NCBI GenBank assembly: GCA_013289475.1
Contig: JABCZW010000002.1
Span: 76,265-112,965 of the forward strand
DNA: 36,701 nt
DNA from: Bacteroidota bacterium
Lineage (GTDB): Bacteria > Bacteroidota > Bacteroidia > JABEUT01
Direction: 5' to 3'
The notes under the pieces are model-generated. The model was not told where the DNA came from. It worked only from the letters and a program-made list of their open reading frames with translations, and ran no database searches. Positions within the stretch are counted from its first letter, which is position 1; each line of letters starts with the position of its first letter. Positions 1 through 12,000 of this stretch are shown one piece after another. Both the position numbers and the translations under genes were made by a program.

Positions 1-2
1 CC

Positions 3-3000
3 ACTACGGTAATAGCGCATCCATCATTATGGAGGCCTGAAATGTATAAATGCGTGAGTTTTAGTAATACTTCGGGTACCACCGATACTATAGTCGCTTC
101 CAGCATACATCTTAATAACCCTGATTCTACAGGAGGAAATGTGTTTTATCTTGCCGGACATGATTACCAGACAAATACAACTAACGCTGATGAAATAGCT
201 GTACTTAATTGGATCAATGGAGCCAGGATGTACCTGAATGCTACATTTGTGCCGGCTAACAGGCCTACACCAACACCTTTGCAAGCGGGCTCTAATGTTA
301 CAATTTGTCAGGGCTCGTCAACCACATTGGGTGGAAGCCCAACCGGGCCTGCAAGCGGCGTCGGAACAACTTATACCTGGTCTCCTTCTACCGGCTTAAA
401 TAATAGTAATTCAGCAAATCCGATTGCCACCCCGACAGTCACTACTACATATACAGTTTTTGTTAGTAGCAGCGGATGTAGTTATCTTCCGGCTTCGGTG
501 GTTGTAACTGTGATCCCTACGCCTGCAACTCCTACTACCGGTGGTAATACCCCCGTTTGTGTAGGCTCTGCTTTAAATCTTACTGCAAGTACGGTTACGG
601 GAGCTACTTATAGCTGGACCGGACCCAATAGTTTTACTTCATCCTCGCAAAACCCTTCTATTGCAAGTGTTACAACTGCAGCTGCAGGCACATATTCGGT
701 AATTGCAACTATAAGCGGTTGTCCCGGTTCCGCTGGTACTGTAACTATCGCTGTTAATATTACCCCAACAGTATCTGTTTCAGGCCCTGTTACCATATGT
801 TCCGGTAATTCAACAACATTAACCGCAAGCGGGGCTACAACATATTCATGGTCACCCAATACAAATTTAAGTGCAACAACCGGGGCAAGTGTAACGGCAA
901 GCCCGACATCAACTACAACCTACACGGTAACGGGTACTTCAGGAAGTTGTACAAGTTCGGCTCAAACAGTTGTTGTAACAGTTAATACAACTCCGACAGT
1001 AACCTTATCCGCCCCACCAACTATCTGCTCCGGTAATTCAACAACATTAACAGCGAGTGGAGCCACTACTTATAGCTGGTCACCTAATACAAACCTGAGT
1101 GCAACAACCGGTGCCAGTGTAAATGCAACCCCTACATCAACTATAACATATTCCGTAACTGGTACTACCGGAGGCTGCACAAGTACTCCCACAACTGTTG
1201 TAGTAACAGTAAATACAACTCCAACGGTTTCTTTATCGGCCCCGCCAACAATATGTTCAGGTAATTCAACAACATTAACAGCAAGTGGGGCGACAACTTA
1301 TTCCTGGTCACCCAATACAAACTTAAGTGCAACTACGGGCGCAAGTGTAAATGCAAATCCAGCTTCAACAATAACATATAGTGTAACAGGTACTACAACC
1401 GGATGCCCAAGTGTACCTGCAACAGTGGTTGTAACCGTTAATACCACTCCAACGGTAACCTTATCTGCGCCACCAACAATATGTTCAGGTAATTCAACAA
1501 CATTAACAGCAAGCGGAGCAACAACATATTCCTGGTCACCCAATACAAACTTAAGTGCAACAACAGGAGCGAGTGTAAATGCCAGCCCGAATTCGACAAT
1601 AACGTATAGTGTAACAGGTACTACAACCGGATGCCCAAGTGTGCCTGCAACAGTTGTTGTAACTGTGAATGCAACACCAACAGTAACCTTATCAGCCCCG
1701 CCAACAATATGTTCAGGTAACTCAACAACATTAACAGCAAGCGGAGCAACAACATATACCTGGTCACCCAATACAAACTTAAGTGCAACAACAGGAGCGA
1801 GTGTAAATGCAAGCCCTACTTCTACAGCAACCTATACAGTAATAGGAACTACCGGAGGATGTACAAGTACTCCCACAACTGTCGTAGTAACAGTAAATAC
1901 AACTCCAACGGTAACTTTATCGGCCCCACCAACAATATGTTCCGGTAATTCAACAACATTAACAGCAAGCGGAGCAACAACATATACCTGGTCACCGAAT
2001 ACTAATTTAAGTGCAACTACGGGCGCAAGTGTAAATGCAAATCCAGCTTCAACAATAACATATAGTGTAACAGGTACAACAGCAAGTTGCCCAAGCGTAC
2101 CTGCAACAGTAGTTGTAACAGTGAATACGACCCCTACGGTTTCTTTATCAGCTCCACCAACTATTTGTTCAGGCAATTCAACAACCTTAACTGCAAGCGG
2201 AGCAACAACATATACCTGGTCACCGAATACTAATTTAAGTGCAACAACAGGAGCGAGTGTAAGCGCCAGCCCGAATTCGACAATAACATATAGTGTAACG
2301 GGTACAACAACAGGATGCCCAAGTCTACCTGCAACAGTAGTTGTAACTGTGAATGCAACACCAACAGTAACCTTATCAGCCCCGCCAACTATTTGTTCAG
2401 GCAATTCAACAACCTTAACTGCAAGCGGAGCAACAACATATACCTGGTCACCCAATACAAACTTAAGTGCAACAACAGGAGCGAGTGTAAATGCAAATCC
2501 AGCTTCAACAATAACATATAGTGTAACAGGTACAACAGCAAGTTGCCCAAGCGTACCTGCAACAGTAGTTGTAACAGTGAATACGACCCCTACGGTTTCT
2601 TTATCGGCCCCGCCAACAATATGTTCAGGTAACTCAACAACATTAACAGCAAGCGGAGCAACAACATATACCTGGTCACCCAATACAAACTTAAGTGCAA
2701 CAACAGGAGCGAGTGTAAATGCCAGCCCGAATTCGACAATAACGTATAGTGTAACGGGTACAACAACAGGTTGCCCAAGCTCACCAGCAACAGTAGTTGT
2801 AACAGTGAACACAACCCCAACAGTAACTTTATCCGCACCACCTACAATATGTCCGGGCAATTCAACAACATTAACAGCGAGTGGAGCCACAACATACTCA
2901 TGGTCACCCAATACAAACTTAAGTGCAACTACAGGAGCCAGTGTAAGTGCAAATCCTTCTTCAACTATAACTTATACAGTAACAGGCACCACAGGTAGTT

Positions 3001-6000
3001 GTACGAGTTCACCACAGACGATTGTTGTAACAGTTACTCCTACACCAACAGTTACATTATCAGCACCCCCAACGATATGTTCAGGTAATTCAACAACATT
3101 AACAGCGAGTGGAGCCACTACTTATACCTGGTCACCCAATACAAACTTAAGTGCAACAACAGGAGCGAGTGTAAACGCGAACCCAACGGCAACAATTACC
3201 TATACTGTAATTGGCACAACAGGTTGCCCTAGTGCACCTACAACTGTAGTGGTGACAGTGAATACCACACCTACAGTAAGTTTATCAGCACCACCAACAA
3301 TATGTTCAGGCAACTCAACAACATTAACAGCAAGTGGAGCGACTACCTATTCATGGTCACCGAATACAAACTTAAGTGCAACAACAGGAGCGAGTGTAAA
3401 TGCGAATCCTGCTTCAACAATAACATATAGTGTAACGGGTACCACAACCGGTTGCCCAAGTGCACCTGCAACAGTGGCCGTAACGGTGAATACAACACCG
3501 ACAGTAACTTTATCGGCACCACCTACAATATGTTCGGGCAATTCAACAACATTAACAGCGAGTGGAGCCACAACCTATACCTGGTCCCCTAATACTAATT
3601 TGAGTGTAACAACCGGGGCCAGTGTAAATGCAAATCCTTCTTCGACAATAACTTATAGTGTAACCGGTACCACAACAGGTTGCCCAAGTGCGCCTGCAAC
3701 AGTTGTTGTAACAGTTAATACAACACCGATAGTAAGTTTATCGGCACCACCGACAATATGCTCTGGCAACTCAACAACATTAACAGCGATTGGAGCGACA
3801 ACCTATACGTGGTCACCGAATACTAATTTAAGTGCTACTACAGGTGCAAGTGTAAATGCAAATCCGAATTCAACAATAACGTATAGTGTAACGGGTACTA
3901 CAACAGGTTGCCCAAGCTCGCCTGCAACGGTAGTGGTAACAGTTAATACCACACCGACAGTAAGTTTATCAGCTCCACCAACAATATGTCCGGGTAACTC
4001 AACAACATTAACAGCAAGTGGAGCGACTACCTATTCATGGTCACCAAATACTAATTTAAGTGCCACAACCGGGGCAAGTGTAAATGCCAGCCCGACAACA
4101 ACAATTACTTATACGGTAATTGGTACAACAACCGGCTGCCCAAGTGCACCGCAGACTATTGTTGTTACAGTAACTTCTGCTCCGACAGTAACATTATCAT
4201 CTCCGCCTACTATTTGTTCCGGCAGCACAACGACACTTACTGCAAGTGGCGCCACAACGTATACATGGTCGCCAAATACAAACCTGAGTGCAACAACCGG
4301 ATCAAGCGTAATTGCCAGTCCTACATCAACAATAACATATACAGTTGTGGGTACGACAGGATGTCCTGGTACACCAGTTACAATAGTTGTAACCGTTAAC
4401 CCAATTCCGGCTACTCCTACAGCGGGCAGCAATAGCCCAATATGTTTAGGAGGAGCAATAAACCTTACAGCAAGTGTAGTTGGTGGAGCTACATATAGTT
4501 GGACAGGTCCGAATAGTTTTTCATCATCTTCTCAGAATCCAAGTATTGCAAGTGCGGTGCTTCCTGATGGAGGAACATATTCAGTTACTGCCACTGTAAG
4601 TGGATGTACCAGCCCTGCCGGAACAACAGTGGTGATTGTCAACCCTCCACCGCCAGCGCCTACCGTAGGTAGTAATAGCCCTGTTTGTACAGGTAATAAA
4701 TTAAATCTTACTGCAAGTGCAATTGCAAGTGCTACATATTCCTGGGCGGGTCCGAATAGTTTTTCATCTTCTTCCCAGAATCCTTCCATATTAGGTGTTA
4801 CGGCAGCAGCAGCAGGCACATATTCTGTAAATGCGACAGTACCCGGTTGTGCAACAGGCCCTGATGGAACAGTAACCGTAGTTGTGAATACTACTCCTAC
4901 AGTGACATTATCGGCACCTCCAACTATATGTTCGGGTAGTTCAACTACTTTAACAGCGAGCGGAGCAACAACCTATACCTGGTCACCAAATACAGACCTG
5001 AGTGCAACAACCGGAGCAAGTGTAAACTCCAACCCGGTATCTACAATAACGTATACTGTTACCGGTACTACAACAGGTTGCCCTAGTGCACCAGCTAAAG
5101 TGGTTGTAACTGTTAATCCAATTCCTGCTACTCCTACGGCGGGCAGCAATAGCCCAATATGTTTAGGAGGAGCAATAAACCTTACTGCAAGTGCAGTTGG
5201 TGGAGCTGTCTATAGTTGGACAGGCCCGAATAGTTTTACTTCATCATCTCAGAATCCAAGTATTGCAAGTTCAGTATTAGCTGATTCAGGAACATATTCT
5301 GTTACTGCAACAGTTGGCGGATGTGCCGGCCCTGCCGGAATAACATATGTAATTGTAAATCCTCCCCCTGCTGCACCAACAGCCGGCAGTAATAGCCCTA
5401 TTTGTGCAGGTTCGACTTTAACCTTGACAGCTAATACAATTTCTAGCGCAGTCTATTCATGGACAGGCCCGAGTAGCTTTAGTTCTTCTTCACAAAACCC
5501 TTCTATAATTGCTGCTACTGTGTCTGCAACGGGTACTTATTCTGTAACTGCAACAGTACCAGGTTGTGTTACAAGTCCTGTGGGAACGGTTGCCGTAGTT
5601 GTTAATCCAATTCCTGCTGCACCAACTGCAGGTAGTAACGGACCATTGTGTTCTGGCTCAACATTAAATTTAACTGCCAGTGCAATTGCGACTGCAACAT
5701 ATAGCTGGACAGGACCAAATAGCTTTACTGCTTCAATACAAAATCCAAGTTTGGCAGGTGTGACTACTGCTGATGCCGGAACATATTCTGTAACGGCGAC
5801 AGCCAATAGTTGTACCGGCCCTGCCGGAACTGTGACGGTTGCTATTAATGATCCGGCAATTGTTGTTGCCGGCCCTCCTCAAACAGTTTGTGCTAACAAT
5901 GATTCTGTTAAGTTGAATGGTACTTCAAGTACCGGTTCGGCACAATGGAGTAGTAGTGGAACGGGTTCTTTTAAACCAACCAATACCACTTTAAATGCTG

Positions 6001-9000
6001 TTTATATTCCAAGTAATGCAGATACTGCAGCAGGCAGTATAACGCTTACACTTACATCTAAGAATAATGGCGCTTGTTCTCCGGTGACTGATAATCTTGT
6101 GGTTACTATAACAGATGCACCTAAAGCCAATGCAGGCCCTAATCAAACTGTGTGTGGTAATAATGATGTTGTTATCTTGAATGGTTCATTTAATAGCGCT
6201 GCATCGGGTGCTGTGTGGTCAACTTCAGGTACTGGTGTATTCTCGCCGAACAATACAACAATGAATGCTACTTATACTCCAAGTTCAGCTGATACTGCAG
6301 CAGGTAGCGTTATCATTACTTTAACAACTACGGGTAATGGTCAATGTAAAGCAGTAAGCAGCTCAATGACAGTTACAATAACCAATGCGCCTAATGTTTA
6401 TCCGGGCAGTAATGTGTCCTTATGTAAAAATAACGCAAATGTTTCATTGAATGGTGTGACAAGTACCGGCTCTGGTACATGGAGTACAAGTGGCGCAGGT
6501 ACCTTTACACCTAATAATACAACACTTAATGCCACTTATATACCAAGTAGTGCAGATACTGCTGCAGGTAGCGTTACCCTGACCTTAACCTCGGGTGCCA
6601 ATGGAACCTGTACTCCGGTAAGCCAATCTATTACTGCTACATTCACCCCAATACCTAAAGTAACTACTGGGCCTAATGTTGCAGTTTGTGCCAATAATGA
6701 TTCTATAAAATTAAGTGGTACTTCAACAACTGGTGCAGGACAATGGGCCACCAGCGGAACCGGAACATTCTCTCCGAACAATACTACATTAAATGCCACT
6801 TATGTTCCAAGCAATGCTGATACAGCAGCGGGTACTGTAACACTCACTTTAAGCAGTACAAATAATGCTACCTGTCTTGGCGTATCGAAAGGTATGACGG
6901 TTACTTTCACACATGCACCGACTGACAATGCTGGATCAGATGCTTCTGCTTGTTCTAATAATGCTAATGTTACCTTGAATGGTTCCTTTACCATTGCAAG
7001 CGGAGCTATATGGTCTACTTCAGGTACAGGTGTATTCTCACCAAACAATACCACAATGAACGCTGTTTATGTACCAAGTACTGCAGACACTACGGCTAAT
7101 GGAGTAACCCTGGTTCTGACAACTACAGGTAATGGTTCTTGTAAAGCTGTTACCGATACAATGAAAATTGCGTATACAACTTCACCAAATGTAGAAGCAG
7201 GTAATAATACAAAGGTTTGTCTTAGTAGCCCTAATTATACATTAAGCGGATACTCTTCTACTACCAAAGGTATATGGTCAACTTTGGGCACAGGCGCCTT
7301 TTTGCCAAGTAACACTACCCTAGGTGCAACCTATGTTCCAAGTACGGCAGATACTGCTGCTCATACTGTAACACTTATTTTAACATCAACCAATAACGGC
7401 GGATGTAACCCCGTTTCTGACACAATTGTTTTAACGTATACTAAGATTCCATCAGTAACTGCGGGAAGTAATCAGACAGTATGTGCTAATAATGATAATG
7501 TTTCATTGAACGGTACTTCCACAACCGGAACAGGAATATGGACAAGTACCGGTAGTGGAATATTTACTCCCAACAATACTACATTAAATGCAACCTATGT
7601 ACCAAGTAATGCAGACACTGCTGCCGGAAGCGTTAAATTGACCTTTACCGCTACGGGAGGTTGTAGCCCGGTTGCCAAGAGTATTATTATAACCATTACA
7701 CATGCACCATTTGTTGAGGCAGGTCCTGACCAAGCAGTGTGCAGGAATAATGCAAATGTTACACTTAACGGATATGTGGGCGGAGGAACAACTACAGGGC
7801 AATGGAGTACAAGTGGAAGCGGTGTGTTTACACCGGGTAATACTACACTAAATGCGGTTTATGTACCAAGTACTGCCGATACTACAGCAGGAAAAGTAAA
7901 CATTGTTCTAACCTCAACAGGTAATGGAAGCTGTAATGCAGTGACTGATACTATGGTTATTACTTACACCAAAATACCTGTGGTTAATGCTGGCCCGGAT
8001 GCAACAGTTTGCGCCAATAATGATTCTGTGAAGCTTGCGGGCTCTTCAACTACCGGTACTGGTCAGTGGAGCACAAGCGGAACCGGTGCCTTTGTACCGA
8101 ATAACAGTACACTTAACGCAACTTATGTACCAAGCAATGCAGATACCGGAGTGGGCAGTGTAACACTTACATTGACATCAACCACGAATGGTGGATGTAT
8201 TCCAGTAACTGACCAAATGGTTATTACAATAAATCACGCGCCAACAGCTAATGCAGGACCTGACCAGAGTGTTTGTGCGAATAACGCAAATGTAAACCTT
8301 GCTGGTATAGTTACCACTGCTTCAGGTGGACAATGGAGTACAAGCGGAACAGGTACTTTCTCTCCTAATAGTACAACTTTAAATGCAACTTACATACCGA
8401 GTGCAGCCGATACTACTGCACATAAGGTAACCTTAGTACTGGTTACAACAGGCAATGGTTTGTGTAAAACTGTTACCGATACAATGATTGTTACCATAAC
8501 TCCTGCACCAAAAGTTGAAGCCGGAAATAATGCATTGGTATGTGTTACAAGCCCTAATGTTGTATTGAACGGAACATCAAGTACAGGCTCCGGCCAATGG
8601 AGCACATTGGGAGATGGTAGCTTTACACCAAATAACACAACCTTAAACGCAACATATATTCCGGGTAATAATGATACGGTAAGCGGAAGTGTGAAATTAA
8701 TTCTCACATCTTCGGCAAATGTTAATTGTAATGCTGTTACTGATACGATGATGATTAAATATGCCAAGCCACCTAAAGATAATGCCGGCTCTAATACAAC
8801 AGTATGTGCTAATAAAGATACAGTTTCATTAAGTGGTTTCTCAACCACCGGCTCAGGAATATGGAATACAAGTGGAAGTGGCTCATTCTCTCCGAATAAT
8901 ACAGCCCTTAACGGAAAATACATTCCGGGTAATGCTGATACTACTGCCGGAACAGTTAATCTTACGCTTACCTCGACCAATAACGGAGGATGCTCTGCTG

Positions 9001-12000
9001 CAGCAAATTCATTAACAGTTACCATAACTCCTGCCCCAACAGTAAATGCCGGACCTGATCAAACAGTGTGCGCCAATGCTATTGTAACACTTTCGGGTTC
9101 TGTTAATAGTGTTGCATCGGGCGGACAGTGGAGTACCAGTGGAAGCGGAACCTTTACTCCAAATAATACTACCTTAAATGCAATATATACTCCAAGCACA
9201 GCGGATACAACAGCACATACTGTAACATTGGTACTTACCACTACAGGTAATGGCTTGTGTAAAGCAGCTACCGATACTATGATTGTTACAATCAACCCTG
9301 GCCCTCGTGTAAATGCTGGCCCTGATGCAGGTGTTTGTTTAAGTAGCCCTGATTATACTCTTAGCGGATATTCTTCAACCGGTTCTGGTACCTGGACAAC
9401 TTCAGGCAGTGGCTCATTCTCACCTAATGCTAATACATTAAATGCAACTTATATACCAAGTACGGCTGATACTTCTGCAAAGACTGTTACACTTGTACTT
9501 ACTTCTGCAAATAACGGAAGTTGTTCAGTTTCTACTGATACTATTGTTCTTATTTATACGACAACTCCTTCTGTAAATGCAGGAGGCAACCAGACTGTTT
9601 GTGCCAATAACGCAACGGTAACATTAAGTGGTTCATCTGGTACAGGTTCAGGAGTTTGGAGCACAAGTGGTACCGGAACATTCTCACCTAATAATACAAC
9701 ACTTAACGGAACATATATTCCGAGCAGTGCTGATACAACAGCCGGAACTGTGACTTTAACACTTACCACATCGGGTGGTTGCTCACCGGTTTCAAACAGT
9801 ATGGTTGTTACAATAACACCTGCCCCGTTTGCTAATGCCGGTGCCGACCAGTTTGCCTGCAAGAATAACCCTGACGTAACACTTAATGGATATGTTGGTG
9901 GCGGTGCATCCACAGGTGTATGGTCAACAAGTGGGACAGGTTCATTCGTGCCCAATAATACCACATTGAATGCAACGTATGTGGCTGGTTCAGCTGATAC
10001 TGCTGCAGGTAAAGCTACACTTGTATTAACCACAACAAATAATGGTACCTGTCTTGCGACAACCGATACTATGGTTATTCATTACACAGCGCCTCCGGTT
10101 GTTAACGCGGGCCCTGATGCAAATTCATGCGCCAATAATTTTGTGACATTGAATGGAACAATTACCGGTGGCAGTGGTACCGGTGTTTGGTCTACCACAA
10201 ATGGCACAGGTACGTTTAGCCCGAATAACACTACACTCAATGCTTCGTATTTACCAAGCAATGGAGATACATTAGTTAAGAATATAGTTCTTGTTCTGAC
10301 ATCTACTAATAATGGAACCTGTCTTGCTATAACTGATACAATGATTGTAACTGTAAACCCGGGTCCTATTGTAGGTGCTGGGGCCGATCAAACCGTATGT
10401 GCTAATAATCCTAACATAACACTTTCAGGAAGTATTGTGCATGCAACAGGTGGATTATGGACAACGCTTGGCAGTGGATCGTTCTCACCTAACAATACTG
10501 CACTTAATGCTACGTATGTTCCGGGTGCATCAGATATAACTGCCGGTTCTGTTAAATTGGTGCTTTCTTCTACAGGAAATGGACTATGCACTACTGCAAC
10601 CGATACCATGGTAGTGACTTTCTCTCCTGCCCCAATTGTTAATGCGGGTAATAACATATTTATATGTACCGGCTCAACAACTGCATCATTAAATGGTACA
10701 ATAACGGGTGGCGCTGCAACAGGTAAATGGACGACACTCGGCAGTGGAACGTTCACTCCTAACGATTCTGCCCTGAATGCTACATATAATTTAAGTACAT
10801 CAGACACAACAGCGCATAAAGTAACCCTTGTTCTTACTTCGACACATAATGGTACTTGCTTCGCTGTTACTGATACTGTAATTATTAAAGTAACACCTGT
10901 TCCGAATGCTTTTGCAGGATCTGATACAACTGTATGCGCTACCACTGACAGCATTCCACTGCATGGTATTGTAACAGGTGGTTCAGGTACAGGGGTATGG
11001 AAAACATTAGGTAGTGGTAAATTCACGCCTAATGATTCTATACTAGGGGCGTACTATAAACCAAGTGCCGCCGATACAAGTGCACATACAGTAAAACTTG
11101 TACTTACTACAACCAATGCATGTATGCCTGTTACCGATACAATGATGATTAACTTCAACCCTGCACCGGTTATAAACGCGGGTGTTAACCAAACTATATG
11201 CGCTAATAATCCTGATGTAATGCTTTCAGGAAGCGTTATGCATGCTTCAGGAGGTAAATGGACAACATTAGGCAGTGGAACATTTGTGCCAAATGATTCT
11301 GCTTTGAATGCAACCTATATACCAAGTGCCGCAGATGTAACAGCAGATTCTGTTAAGCTGGTTCTTTCTTCGACAGGTAATGGTTTGTGTACAACTGCGA
11401 CAGATACCATGATGGTGAAGTTCTCACCTTCTCCTAAGGTTAATGCAGGTAGTAATATATTTATATGTACCGGTTCAACAACTGCAATATTAAATGGTTC
11501 TGTAACGGGCGGTGCAACAACAGGTAAATGGATAACACTGGGTAGCGGAACTTTCACACCAAATGACTCTGCCTTAAATGCAACATATAATTTGAGCGCG
11601 GCAGATACTACTGCACATAAAGTAACACTTGTTCTCAGGTCTACAAATAATGCTAGCTGTCTTGCAGTAACAGATACTGTGATTATTAAAATTACTCCTG
11701 TATCAACTGCCTTTGCAGGTGCTGATACAACGGTGTGTGCTAGCGCTGGCAGTGTTCCTATTCACGGTATTATAACCGGCGGCTCAGGTACTGGCAAATG
11801 GACTAGCCTTGGTAGTGGCACGTTTACACCTAATGACTCAACTTTAAGTGCAGCATATATGCCAAGTACTGCCGATACAAGTGCACATAGTGTAAAACTC
11901 ATACTTACATCAACCAATACATGTATGCCATCTTCCGATACTATGGTCATCAACTTTAATCCGTTACCAATTGCTCACGCAGGTGTAGACCAAACAATTT

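Noticed and set aside
1832..2911. 359-codon open frame on the minus strand within the class-1 repeats
   Set aside because: It repeats with the same 228-bp period as the plus-strand gene and exists only because the repeat lacks stops in that frame. There is no family resemblance or start signal. The other minus-strand frames between 600 and 11953 have the same explanation.
762..4400. Regular direct repeats resembling a CRISPR array or satellite DNA
   Set aside because: The period is 228 bp, units are contiguous with no unique spacers, and the frame is kept, so this is a protein-coding tandem repeat.
8390..9025. 211-codon minus-strand frame inside the class-3 repeats
   Set aside because: It is the shadow of the repeat-coding strand. 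The same pattern recurs at 9554-10033 and 10388-11026.
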